Translations under genes and position numbers: made by a program
NCBI RefSeq assembly: GCF_036347055.1
Contig: NZ_CP108882.1
Location: forward strand, 5,250,501 to 5,314,500
Source: Streptomyces sp. NBC_00820
GTDB lineage: Bacteria; Actinomycetota; Actinomycetes; Streptomycetales; Streptomycetaceae
Length of the DNA stretch: 64,000 bases
Direction: 5' to 3'
The notes under the pieces: model-generated
The model's input: the letters and a program-made list of their open reading frames with translations, nothing else
Told to the model about the DNA's origin: nothing
Databases searched by the model: none
Shown: piece after piece, positions 51,325 through 60,608 of the stretch
Layout of the letters: every line of letters begins with the position of its first letter
How positions within the stretch are numbered: position 1 is the stretch's first letter

Positions 51325-53037
51325 ATGCGTCAATCGTCCGTCATAGCGCGCCGCGTGGCAGCGGCATCCGTCAGCCTGGTTGTGGCGGCGGGCGCCGCCG
51401 CCTGCGGCCCGAAGGACAACGATGCCAAGGGCTCCGGTGGCGACTCCACGCCGCACAAGGGCGGCACGCTCGCGGTGCTGAACGCGCAGCCGCAGCAGGA
51501 CTTCGACCCCGCCCGCCTCTACACCTCCGGCGGCGGCAACGTCCCCTCGCTCGTCTTCCGCACCCTCACCACGCGCAACCGCGAGAACGGTGCCGCCGGC
51601 GCCAAGGTGGTCCCGGACCTCGCCACCGACACCGGACGTCCCAACAAGGACGCGACCGTGTGGACGTACACCCTGAAGCAGGGCCTCAAGTACGAGGACG
51701 GCACGCCGATCACCTCGGCCGACATCAAGTACGGCATCGAGCGCTCCTTCGCCCCCGAACTCTCCGGCGGCGCCCCCTACCTGCGCGACTGGCTGGTCGG
51801 CGCGGCCGACTACCAGGGCCCCTACAAGGACAAGAAGGGCCTTGCGGCGATCGAGACGCCGGACGCGCGGACCATCGTCTTCCATCTGGACAAGCCCGAG
51901 GGCGAGTTCCCGTTCCTCGCCACCCAGACGCAGTTCACCCCGGTGCCCAAGGCCAAGGACAAGGGCACCAAGTACGAGGACCACCCGGTCTCCTCCGGCC
52001 CCTACAAGGTCGTCAGGAACGAGAACGACGGCGAGCACATCGTCCTCGCGCGCAACACGTTCTGGTCCGGCGACGACGAGCGCAAGGCCTACCCGGACAC
52101 CATCGACGTCCGCTCCGGCCTCGACTCCTCCGTGATCAACCAGCGGCTGTCCGCGTCCCAGGGAGCGGACGCCGCCGCGGTCACCACGGACACCAACCTC
52201 GGCCCGGCCGAACTCGCCAGGGTCACCGGCGACAAGGATCTCGCCGCGCGCGTGGACACCGGCCACTTCGGCTACACGAACTACATCGGCTTCAACCCCA
52301 AGGTGAAGCCGTTCGACGACCCCAAGGTGCGGCAGGCGATCTCGTACGCGATCGACCGCTCCTCGGTCGTCAACGCGGCCGGCGGTTCGGCGCTCGCCGA
52401 GCCCGCCACCACCTTCCTGCCCGACCAGAAGTCCTTCGGCTACACGCCGTACGACCTCTTCCCCGCGGGCAAGGGCGGCAACGCGGCCAAGGCCAAGGAG
52501 CTGCTGAAGGAGGCGGGTCACAAGAACGGGCTCACCGTGACCCTCACCCACTCCAACAGCAAGGACTTCGAGACCAGCCCGGAGATCGCCACCGCGCTCC
52601 AGGACGCGCTCAAGAAGGCCGGCATCACGGTCAAGCTCCAGGGCCTGGAGGACAACGACTACCGGGACAAGATCCACAGTGTGAAGACCGAGCCCGGCTT
52701 CTTCCTCGCCCACTGGGGTGCCGACTGGCCCTCCGGCGGCCCCTTCCTCGCCCCGATCTTCGACGGCCGCCAGATCGTCAAGGACGGCGCGAACTTCAAC
52801 ACGGGCCTGCTGGACGACAAGTCGGTCAACGACGAGATCGACGCGATCAACAAGTTGACCGACCTCGACGCCGCCGCGAAGCGGTGGGGCGCGCTGGACA
52901 AGAAGATCGGCGAGCAGGCCCTCGTCGTGCCGCTGTTCCACCCCGTCTACAAGCGCCTGTACGGCAAGGACGTCAAGAACATCGTCATCAGCGACTGGAC
53001 CGGCGTCCTGGACATCTCCCAGGTCGCGGTGAAGTAG
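51325..53037 (+). CDS. peptide/oligopeptide ABC transporter, substrate-binding lipoprotein
   Basis: 570 residues, SBP family 5. Signal peptide with lipobox (GAAACG, Cys about 27), then KGGTLAVLNAQPQQDFDPARL, the conserved WTYTLKQGLKYEDGTPITSADIKYGIER signature (seen in two parts at about 110-140), and DDPKVRQAISYAIDR. It captures peptides outside the membrane for the two permeases that follow. The start ATG 51325 has GAGAGG upstream. First structural gene of a four-gene operon. Confidence 0.93.
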   Translation: MRQSSVIARRVAAASVSLVVAAGAAACGPKDNDAKGSGGDSTPHKGGTLAVLNAQPQQDFDPARLYTSGGGNVPSLVFRTLTTRNRENGAAGAKVVPDLATDTGRPNKDATVWTYTLKQGLKYEDGTPITSADIKYGIERSFAPELSGGAPYLRDWLVGAADYQGPYKDKKGLAAIETPDARTIVFHLDKPEGEFPFLATQTQFTPVPKAKDKGTKYEDHPVSSGPYKVVRNENDGEHIVLARNTFWSGDDERKAYPDTIDVRSGLDSSVINQRLSASQGADAAAVTTDTNLGPAELARVTGDKDLAARVDTGHFGYTNYIGFNPKVKPFDDPKVRQAISYAIDRSSVVNAAGGSALAEPATTFLPDQKSFGYTPYDLFPAGKGGNAAKAKELLKEAGHKNGLTVTLTHSNSKDFETSPEIATALQDALKKAGITVKLQGLEDNDYRDKIHSVKTEPGFFLAHWGADWPSGGPFLAPIFDGRQIVKDGANFNTGLLDDKSVNDEIDAINKLTDLDAAAKRWGALDKKIGEQALVVPLFHPVYKRLYGKDVKNIVISDWTGVLDISQVAVK

Positions 53038-53041
53038 CACC

Positions 53042-54061
53042 GTGAGCGAGGCACTTGCCGCCGTCGAGGCCGCCGGGGCGGAGACTTCCGCCCCGGCGGC
53101 CTCGGGGGCCCGTCAGTTCTGGCGGCGGCTGCGCACGCACCGCGCCGCCCTGGTCGCCGCAGCCGTCGTCGCGCTGCTCGTCCTGGCCGCACTCGCCGCG
53201 CCGCTGCTCACGGCGATCGAGGGCCAGGACCCGACCACGTACCACCCCTCCCTGATCGACTCCGCGCGCGGAGGCGTGCCCATGGGCTCCTTCGGAGGCA
53301 TGAGCGCCGACCACTGGCTGGGCGTCGAACCGCAGACCGGCCGCGACCTGTTCGCGCGCCTGCTCTACGGGGCGCGGGTGTCGCTGGGCGTGGCCCTGGC
53401 GGCCACCCTGATCCAGATCGCCATCGGTCTCGTGGTCGGCATGGCCTCCGCCCTCGGCAACCGATGGGTTGATCAACTGTTGAGCCGGGCCACGGACATC
53501 ATCGTCGCCCTGCCCCTGATGATCATGTCGCTGGCGCTGCTGGCGATCGTCCCGTCCAGCTTCCCCCGGCCCGTCCTGGTCACCCTCGTCATCGGCCTGA
53601 TCGCCTGGGGCAACATCGCGAAGATCGTGCGCGCGCAGACCCTCGCCCTCAAGGGGCTGGACTACGTCTCCGCCGCCCGGCTCAGCGGCTGGGGCACCTG
53701 GCGCATCGCCCGCCGCGAACTGCTGCCCGGACTCGCCGCGCCCGTCATCACCTACGCCGCGCTGCTGGTGCCCGTCAACATCTCCACCGAGGCGGCCCTG
53801 TCCTTCCTCGGCGTCGGCGTGAAGCCGCCGACGCCCTCCTGGGGACAGATGCTCACCGCGGCCGACGTCTGGTACCAGGCGGCCCCGCAGTACCTGCTGC
53901 TGCCCGCCGGCGCCCTGTTCGTCACCGTCCTCGCCCTCACCGTCCTCGGCGACGGCGTGCGCACCGCCCTCGACCCGCGCGCTGCCTCCCGCCTGCGCGT
54001 CGGCACCGGCCGCAAGAACGAGGCGGACCACGCCGGTGCCGGGAAGGAGGAGACCTCATGA
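53042..54061 (+). CDS. peptide ABC transporter permease, DppC/OppC type
   Basis: 339 residues with six membrane segments. The N-terminal OppC segment (FWRRLRTHRAALVAAAVV) and the EAA loop (LSGWGTWRIARRELLPGLAAP, in part) that contacts the ATPase are visible. GTG 53042 lies 4 bp after the binding-protein stop, and its stop overlaps the next permease (ATGA). The DppC-like gene precedes the DppB-like gene, the reverse of the usual order. Confidence 0.9.
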   Translation: MSEALAAVEAAGAETSAPAASGARQFWRRLRTHRAALVAAAVVALLVLAALAAPLLTAIEGQDPTTYHPSLIDSARGGVPMGSFGGMSADHWLGVEPQTGRDLFARLLYGARVSLGVALAATLIQIAIGLVVGMASALGNRWVDQLLSRATDIIVALPLMIMSLALLAIVPSSFPRPVLVTLVIGLIAWGNIAKIVRAQTLALKGLDYVSAARLSGWGTWRIARRELLPGLAAPVITYAALLVPVNISTEAALSFLGVGVKPPTPSWGQMLTAADVWYQAAPQYLLLPAGALFVTVLALTVLGDGVRTALDPRAASRLRVGTGRKNEADHAGAGKEETS

Positions 54062-55056
54062 GCGGCTTCGGCGGCTTCCTGCTGCGCCGCACCCTGGGCG
54101 CGCTGGTCACCCTGCTCGCCATCTCGGTGCTCGTCTACGTCGTCTTCTACGCCACCCCCGGCAACGTCGCCCAGATCACCTGCGGTCCGCGCTGCTCCCC
54201 GGAACAGGTGCACCAGGTCGCCCAGCAGCTCAAGCTCGGCGACCCGCTCTACCTGCGCTACTGGCACTTCCTGGAGGGCATCCTCGCCGGCCAGGACTAC
54301 TCCACGGGCACCTCGGTCGCGCACTGCCCGGCCCCGTGCCTCGGGCTGTCGTACCAGAGCGACCAGCAGGTCATGGACATCATCCTGACCAAGCTGCCGG
54401 TCAGCCTCTCGCTGGTCCTCGGCGCCATGGTGCTGTGGCTCGTCCTCGGCGTCGGCACCGGCGTGCTGTCCGCGTGGCGGCGCGGCCGCCTCTCCGAGCG
54501 CGTGCTGACCGTCGTCACGCTCGCCGGCTGGGCCACGCCCGTCTTCGTGCTCGGACTGGTCCTCATGATCGTCGTCTGCGGCGAACTCCAGCTGCTGCCC
54601 TTCCCCGAGTACGTGGACTTCGGCGACGACCCCGAACAGTGGGCGTGGAACCTGCTGCTGCCCTGGCTGTCGCTCGCCCTCATCGAGGCCGCCGCGTTCG
54701 CCCGGCTCACCCGCTCGGCGATGCTGGAGACGCTCGCCGAGGACCACATCCGCACCTTCCGCGCCTACGGCGTCTCCGAGCGCCGAATCGTCGGCCGGCA
54801 CGCCCTGCGCGGCGCGCTCGCGCCCGTCATCGCGCTCAACGCCAACAACGTCGGCTCGGCCGTCGGCGGCGCGGTCCTCACCGAGACCCTGTTCGGCCTG
54901 CCCGGCATCGGCCAGGAGCTGGTGCACGCGGTGAAGGTCGTCGACCTGCCCGTCGTCGTCGGCATGGTGCTGGTCGTCGGCTTCTTCGTGGTCATCGCCA
55001 ACGCCGTCGCGGACGTCCTGTACGCCGTGGCCGACCGACGGGTGGTACTCGCATGA
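54058..55056 (+). CDS. peptide ABC transporter permease, DppB/OppB type
   Basis: 332 residues with six membrane segments. FLLRRTLGALVTLLAISVLV at the start, a large periplasmic-side loop with several Cys (TCGPRCSPEQ, HCPAPCLG) and the EAA loop AYGVSERRIVGRHALRGALAP are seen. It overlaps the previous gene and the ATPase gene by 4 bp each. The Cys pairs in the external loop could form disulphides. Confidence 0.9.
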   Translation: MSGFGGFLLRRTLGALVTLLAISVLVYVVFYATPGNVAQITCGPRCSPEQVHQVAQQLKLGDPLYLRYWHFLEGILAGQDYSTGTSVAHCPAPCLGLSYQSDQQVMDIILTKLPVSLSLVLGAMVLWLVLGVGTGVLSAWRRGRLSERVLTVVTLAGWATPVFVLGLVLMIVVCGELQLLPFPEYVDFGDDPEQWAWNLLLPWLSLALIEAAAFARLTRSAMLETLAEDHIRTFRAYGVSERRIVGRHALRGALAPVIALNANNVGSAVGGAVLTETLFGLPGIGQELVHAVKVVDLPVVVGMVLVVGFFVVIANAVADVLYAVADRRVVLA

Positions 55057-56759
55057 GCCTGGTCGAAGTCAAGGACCTCACCGTCGAGTTCGGCTCCCTG
55101 CGGGCCGTGGACGGTCTCTCCTTCCGCCTGGAGGAGGGCGCGGCCCTCGCCCTCGTCGGCGAGTCCGGCTCCGGCAAGTCCACGGTCGCGGGCGCCCTGC
55201 TGGGCCTGCACCGGGGCACCGGGGCACGGGTCGGCGGCTCCGTCCGGGTCGCCGGCACCGATGTACGGCAGGCCCCGGACGAGGAGCTGCGGCGGCTGCG
55301 CGGCGCCAAGGCGGCCATGGTCTTCCAGGACCCGCTGTCCTCGCTCGACCCGTACTACGCGATCGGCGACCAGATCGCCGAGGTGTACCGCGTCCACACG
55401 CGCGCGTCGCGGCGCGCGGCACGCGCGCGTGCCGTGGACGTCCTGGAGCGCGTCGGCATCCCGGACGCGGTACGGCGCTCCCGTTCCCGCCCGCACGAGT
55501 TCAGCGGCGGCATGCGCCAGCGCGCCCTCATCGCCATGGCCCTCGCCTGCGAGCCGGAGCTGCTGATCGCCGACGAGCCGACCACCGCCCTCGACGTCAC
55601 CGTGCAGGCCCAGATCCTCGACCTGCTGCACACGCTGCGCGAGGAGACCGGCATGGGCCTGCTGCTCGTCACCCACGACGTCGGCGTCGCCGCCGAGAGC
55701 GTCGACGACGTGCTGGTCATGCGGCACGGCCGCGCGGTCGAACACGGGCCCGTGGGCGACGTCCTGGGGGCACCCCGCGAGGAGTACACCCGCGCGCTCC
55801 TGGCCGCCGTACCGCGCGTCGACGCGGTACGGCCCGCGCCGGCGGGGACGTCCGGTGCGGGTTCTGCCGAGGTGTCGTCCGGTGAGACGTCCGGTGTGTC
55901 GTCTGGCGAGGCCCTCGCCGAGCGGTCCGACGAGTCGTCGGGCAGGGCGTCCGGCGAGGTGTCCGGCGAGGTCGTCCTGGAGGCGACCGGGCTGCGGCGC
56001 GAGTTCGGGCGTGGCAGACGGGCCTTCACGGCCGTGGACGACATCTCCCTGGCCATCCACCGGGGCGAGACCCTGGGGATCGTGGGGGAGAGCGGCAGCG
56101 GCAAGACGACGCTGGGCCGCATGCTCGTCGGGCTGCTGGAGCCGACCGCCGGCGCCATCCGCTACGAGGGGCGCCCGCACGACGGCGTGAACCCGGCCGT
56201 GCAGATGGTCTTCCAGGACCCCGCCTCCTCTCTCAACCCCCGCCGCAGCGTGGGCGAGTCCATCGCCGACCCGCTCCGCGCGCGCGGGGACCGCGACGAG
56301 GGGCGCGTCCGCGCGCGCGTGACGGAACTGCTGGAGCGCGTGGGACTCGAAGCGGCCCACTACGACCGCTACCCGCACGAGTTCAGCGGCGGCCAGCGTC
56401 AGCGTGTGGGCATCGCGCGGGCGCTCGCCGCCGACCCGCGCGTCATCGTCTGCGACGAGCCGGTCTCCGCGCTCGACGTCACCACGCAGGCGCAGGTCGT
56501 CGCCCTGCTCGGCGAACTGCGGCGGGAACTCGGCCTCGCGCTCGTGTTCATCGCGCACGACCTCGCCGTGGTCCGCCAGGTCAGCGACCGGGTCGTGGTC
56601 ATGCGCCACGGCCGGGTCGTCGAGTCCGGTCCCGCCGACGAGGTGTACGACGCCCCGCGCGACCCCTACACCCGTCAACTCCTGGCCGCCGTACCGGCCC
56701 TGGACCCGGAGCTGGCCGCCGCGCGGCGCGCGGCACGGCGCGAGCCGGTCACCGTGTGA
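55053..56759 (+). CDS. peptide ABC transporter, fused double ATPase (DppD-DppF)
   Basis: 568 residues with two complete nucleotide-binding domains in one chain. The first (about 1-265) has [18 protein letters not shown] and LLIADEP. The second (about 310-560) has [18 protein letters not shown] and VIVCDEP. Each ends with the oligopeptide C-terminal region. The linker (about 270-305) is Ser/Gly/Glu-rich with repeated SSGE/VSGE units. It powers peptide uptake with the two permeases. Confidence 0.93.
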   Translation: MSLVEVKDLTVEFGSLRAVDGLSFRLEEGAALALVGESGSGKSTVAGALLGLHRGTGARVGGSVRVAGTDVRQAPDEELRRLRGAKAAMVFQDPLSSLDPYYAIGDQIAEVYRVHTRASRRAARARAVDVLERVGIPDAVRRSRSRPHEFSGGMRQRALIAMALACEPELLIADEPTTALDVTVQAQILDLLHTLREETGMGLLLVTHDVGVAAESVDDVLVMRHGRAVEHGPVGDVLGAPREEYTRALLAAVPRVDAVRPAPAGTSGAGSAEVSSGETSGVSSGEALAERSDESSGRASGEVSGEVVLEATGLRREFGRGRRAFTAVDDISLAIHRGETLGIVGESGSGKTTLGRMLVGLLEPTAGAIRYEGRPHDGVNPAVQMVFQDPASSLNPRRSVGESIADPLRARGDRDEGRVRARVTELLERVGLEAAHYDRYPHEFSGGQRQRVGIARALAADPRVIVCDEPVSALDVTTQAQVVALLGELRRELGLALVFIAHDLAVVRQVSDRVVVMRHGRVVESGPADEVYDAPRDPYTRQLLAAVPALDPELAAARRAARREPVTV

Positions 56760-56971
56760 GGTGACGTAACGTTTCGCATGCACGCGATCACCGTGTGATC
56801 TCTTAGCGCGACGGAACGCGACCCGCACGCGAAAGTTACGACCGTTCACCCCTTTTGGTGGTGCGGCGGACAACCGTCCGCCGCACCACCGCCTTGTCCG
56901 CATACGTTCGTCCCGCTGCGAGCCGCCGGGACGGAGGCGGCTCCCACTCATGGGAGATCGGGGGTGCACGC

Positions 56972-58801
56972 GTGCGCATCGGACTGCTTACGGAGGGTGG
57001 CTATCCGTATGTGAACGGTGACGCCGGACCCTGGTGCGACCGGCTCGTGCGCGGGCTCGGGCAGCACGAGTTCGACGTCTACGCGCTCAGCCGCGGACGG
57101 CAGCAGGAGGACGGCGGTCGGGTTCCGCTCCCGCCGCAGGTCAGCCGCGTGCGTACGGCTCCGCTGTGGACGGCGCGGGACGACGGGGTCACCTACGGAC
57201 GGCGCGCGCGCCGGCGCTTCGGCGAGGCTTACGGGGAACTGCTGGCCACGGTGTGCGCGGGGGCCGGTGCGGGCTCGGGTTCGGGCGCAGGGGTTGGCGC
57301 CGGGTCCGGTGCGGGGGCCGATGTCCTGGCCGGGTCCGGGGCGGATTCCGATGTCGATTCCGGTACCGGTGTCGGCTCCGTCGATCTGGCGGACCGTTTC
57401 GGCAACGCTCTGTACGGGCTTGCCGAACTCGCCCGTGACAAAGGCGGACTGGTCGGCGCGCTCCGCTCCGACACCGCCGTACGCATCCTGGAGCGGGCCT
57501 GCCGCGCCCCCGGCGCGCTGCACACGGCGCGCGAGGCGCGCGTACCCGACCTGCTGACCTTCACCGCACACCTCGAACGCGCCCTGCGCCCCCTCTCGCT
57601 GGACTGGTACGGCGACGACGCCCTCGGCGCGGCCGACCTCTGCCACGCCGCCTCCGGCGGCCTCGCGGCACTGCCCGGACTGCTCGCCCGGCACCTGAAC
57701 GGCGTGCCCCTGCTGGTCACCGAGTACGGCGTGCAGCTGCGCTCCCACTACCTGACCCTCGGCCCCGACGCGGCCGCCCCCGCCGTACGGGCGCTGCTCG
57801 CCGCCTTCCACGGCCGGCTGGCCACCGAGATCTACCGCCGTTCCGAGATCCTCACCCCGGGCAACGCGCACGCCCGTCGCTGGCAGGAACACTGCGGCGC
57901 CGAGCGCGCCCGGATCCGTACCGTCCCCCCGGGCATGGAGGCGTCCCGCTTCGCCGAGGTCGGCGAGTCCCCCGACCGCGCCGACCCGGACACGCTCGTC
58001 TGGGTCGGGCGCGTCGAACCCGGCAAGGACCTGGTCTCGCTGCTGCACGCGTTCGCCGAGGTCCGCAAGGAGGAGCCCGGGGCCCGCCTGCGCATCGTCG
58101 GCGTACCCGTGGACGCCGAGGGCGAGTCGTACCTGGGGCACTGCCGGGCGCTCGCCGCCCAGCTCTTCCCGGACGAGGCCGAGGGCGTGCACGCGGTCGG
58201 CTGCAATCCCGTCTCCTTCGAGGAGGTCGGCGGCCCCGAGGCGCCGACCCTTGCCGACGCGTACGCCGCCGGTGCCGTCGTCGCCCTCTCCAGCGTCGTC
58301 GAGGGCTTCCCGGTCAGCCTGGTCGAGGCCATGTTCTGCGGCCGCGCCACCGTCTCCACGGACGTCGGAGCGGTGGTCGAGGTCATCGGCGGGACGGGTC
58401 TCGTCGTACCCCCGCGCAATCCGCGGGCGCTCGCCGAGGCGTGCGTGTCGCTGTTGCGCGACCCCGAGCGCCGCGAGCGGCTCGGCGCCGCCGCACGCGC
58501 CCGCGCACTCGAACTGTTCACCGTCGAGCAGAACATCAAGGCATTTCACGGCATTTACCTGGAGATCGTCTCACGCTGCCCGGTCCGCCGCGTCGCCCTC
58601 GACGCGGCCGGCGACCCGCGCCCGTTCGCCGCTCCGGCCGAGACCCACGTCCCGGGCCGCTGGCACGGCCTCACGGCCCGCGTACTGCCCCCTGGCATCG
58701 CGCCGAGCTGGGCGGCGGGCGGTCCGGTCCGCGCGACATCCGCGACCGTCGCAGTGACGGCTCCAGTGACGGCTCCGGCGGCGCCGGAGGGGGCGCTGTG
58801 A
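56972..58801 (+). CDS. GT4 glycosyltransferase, PelF-like (DUF3492)
   Basis: 609 residues. The start RIGLLTEGGYPYVNGDAGPW matches the DUF3492/PelF N-terminal signature (LxTEGxYPYVxGG). The donor-binding domain has LVWVGRVEPGKDL, a LRIVG strand, and ALSSVVEGFPVSLVEAMFCG with the conserved EGFPVSLVEA Glu motif. PelF polymerises UDP-activated hexosamine in Pel polysaccharide synthesis. A Gly/Ser/Ala-rich run (about residues 93-130) interrupts the N-terminal domain. GTG 56972 is preceded by GGGG. The following genes overlap it, so they form one unit. Confidence 0.87.
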   Translation: MRIGLLTEGGYPYVNGDAGPWCDRLVRGLGQHEFDVYALSRGRQQEDGGRVPLPPQVSRVRTAPLWTARDDGVTYGRRARRRFGEAYGELLATVCAGAGAGSGSGAGVGAGSGAGADVLAGSGADSDVDSGTGVGSVDLADRFGNALYGLAELARDKGGLVGALRSDTAVRILERACRAPGALHTAREARVPDLLTFTAHLERALRPLSLDWYGDDALGAADLCHAASGGLAALPGLLARHLNGVPLLVTEYGVQLRSHYLTLGPDAAAPAVRALLAAFHGRLATEIYRRSEILTPGNAHARRWQEHCGAERARIRTVPPGMEASRFAEVGESPDRADPDTLVWVGRVEPGKDLVSLLHAFAEVRKEEPGARLRIVGVPVDAEGESYLGHCRALAAQLFPDEAEGVHAVGCNPVSFEEVGGPEAPTLADAYAAGAVVALSSVVEGFPVSLVEAMFCGRATVSTDVGAVVEVIGGTGLVVPPRNPRALAEACVSLLRDPERRERLGAAARARALELFTVEQNIKAFHGIYLEIVSRCPVRRVALDAAGDPRPFAAPAETHVPGRWHGLTARVLPPGIAPSWAAGGPVRATSATVAVTAPVTAPAAPEGAL

Positions 58802-60267
58802 GCGGGGACACGGAGAACGGTTCCTTCAGAGGCGAGGGGGGCGTCGTGAGCGGCGGGGACGGCCGGGACGGCGAGTCCGGCGAGGCCGGAAGGGACGGCG
58901 GGGGCGTCGTGAGCGGGTTGAGCGAACTGGACTGGACGTTCGCCGGGTTGGGCGGCGAGGGGGTCTCGCCCGCAGAGCCGTCCGACGGTGCCGCTCGCCC
59001 GGCGGTGTCCTCGGTGTCCTCGGTGTCCTCGGTGTCCGTGTCTTCGACCCCGTCGGCCCCGCCGACCTTGCCGGAACCTTCGACACCTCTGGCACCTTCG
59101 GCCCCCTCGGCACCTGGGCGCGCCGGAGGAGACGCCGGGCCGGACAGGGGCCGTAGGACCGCCCCCCGGCGCGGTGCCGCCGACCCCGTGAAGACCCTGC
59201 TGCACCGGCACCGTGAACTGTGCGAGCGGGCGGTGGACCCGCTGGAGATCGCCGCGGGGCTGGAGGCGCACGGGGTCACCGACCGGACCGCCGCCCGCTT
59301 CCGCCACCGCGACGTCTTCTCACTGGCCGAGGAGTTGTACGCGCGCGTGCCCCGCGACGGGGAACCGCACGCCCAGGACGAGCCCGCGCGCGGACCCCGC
59401 GTCCGTACCGACTGGGTCCTGCTCACCCTCCTGCCCGGCGCGCTCGGCGTGGCCGCGGTGACCGGGCTGCGCCTCACCCACGGCCAGGCCCGGCCGCTGG
59501 TGGCCCTCGCCGGACTCCTCGCGGTCGGGCTCGCCGTCCGCGCGGCCCTGCGCCACGGCCCCCTCGCCACCCGGCCCGGCCCGGTACCGGGGCAGACCAC
59601 GTCCGGCACGCGCGCGTGGACCCTCTGGCTGCTCTCCTACGCGCTCCTGGGTGACGGACTCCTGGACGCCGTCGTGTCGGGCGGCCCCGACGCCCTGCCC
59701 ACCGGTGCCCCGGACGGCGCCTGGCCCGTGGCCACAGCGCCCGCCCTGGCCCTCGCCCTGGCCTGCGCCCCGGCCGCCTGGTGCGCCCATCTCCTCACCG
59801 CCGGCGCCCGCCGCAGGCTCGCCGGGAGCCGCGGCCTGGAGGACTTCACGTCAGCCGTGCGCCCGTTGCTCCTCGCCGTCGTCGCCCTGTACCTCTGCGC
59901 GCTCACCGGCCTGCTCGCCCTGTGCGCCGCCGCGCTGGACGAGGACCCCGCCTACCCGCAGACCCTCACCCTCGGCACCCTGCTCCTGCTCGCCCGTCTC
60001 CTCACCGTGCACCACCACCGCCACGCCCCCGCCCTCGTGCTCGGCGCGGCGGGCGCCGCCCTGGTGGCGTGTCCCGCGCTGGTCCTGGCCGGCCGACTGC
60101 CCGGCTGCGCCTTCCTCGCGCTTCCCGCGCAGCCGCTGGTGGACACCTGGGGCGCGGCCGCTGCCCCGGCGCTCGCCTGCGGCACCGCGGCCCTGACCCT
60201 GCTGGTCCACGCGTTGCGCACCCTCACGCGGGCCTCGGCCCACGCGTCCACGGGAGCACCCGAGTGA
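58798..60267 (+). CDS. polytopic membrane protein of the polysaccharide cluster
   Basis: 489 residues. The first 120 residues are low complexity (repeated VVSG, SVSS and PSAP). A conserved soluble segment follows (DPVKTLLHRHRELCERAVDP ... LEAHGVTDRTAARFRHRDVF, about 130-175), then about eight to nine membrane segments to the end. It is not recognisable as PelG or Wzx, but its place between a glycosyltransferase and an epimerase suggests a transport or membrane-complex role. GTG 58798 overlaps the previous stop (GTGA). Confidence 0.72.
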   Translation: MSGDTENGSFRGEGGVVSGGDGRDGESGEAGRDGGGVVSGLSELDWTFAGLGGEGVSPAEPSDGAARPAVSSVSSVSSVSVSSTPSAPPTLPEPSTPLAPSAPSAPGRAGGDAGPDRGRRTAPRRGAADPVKTLLHRHRELCERAVDPLEIAAGLEAHGVTDRTAARFRHRDVFSLAEELYARVPRDGEPHAQDEPARGPRVRTDWVLLTLLPGALGVAAVTGLRLTHGQARPLVALAGLLAVGLAVRAALRHGPLATRPGPVPGQTTSGTRAWTLWLLSYALLGDGLLDAVVSGGPDALPTGAPDGAWPVATAPALALALACAPAAWCAHLLTAGARRRLAGSRGLEDFTSAVRPLLLAVVALYLCALTGLLALCAAALDEDPAYPQTLTLGTLLLLARLLTVHHHRHAPALVLGAAGAALVACPALVLAGRLPGCAFLALPAQPLVDTWGAAAAPALACGTAALTLLVHALRTLTRASAHASTGAPE

Positions 60268-60398
60268 ACCTTCCGCCACCGGCCCCGCCCGTGCCCGCCG
60301 GCCACCGCCCCGTGCGTGTGACGGCACGCGGCGGTGGCCACCCGCCTCCGGCGCACGCCGGAGGCGACCGCACCATCCCTTTGAAGGAGAAGATCCAG

Positions 60399-60608
60399 AT
60401 GACCACCTCCCGACACGGAGCCTCCAGCGCTCCCGGAGCGCCCAGAGTGGCCGGCGCGCACGGTGCGCCCGGCGCGTCCGCAGTGCGCGGAGCGTCCGGT
60501 GCGTGCGCAGTGGCCGGTGCGCGCGGAGTGTCCGGCGCGCGCGGCGCGTGCGGAGCCCCGGGAGCCGGCGGAGCCGCCGGAGCGCACACCCCGGGAGCGG
60601 CACGATGA
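60399..60608 (+). CDS. 69-residue Gly/Ala-rich ORF, coupled to the epimerase
   Basis: ATG 60399 has a strong AAGGAGAAG site 6-14 bp upstream. The protein, MTTSRHGASSAPGAPRVAGA and onward, is built of GA-x-GA and VxGAxG units with three Cys and no hydrophobic helix. Its stop overlaps the epimerase start (ATGA). It may be a real peptide or mainly serve translational coupling. Function unknown. Confidence 0.5.
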   Translation: MTTSRHGASSAPGAPRVAGAHGAPGASAVRGASGACAVAGARGVSGARGACGAPGAGGAAGAHTPGAAR

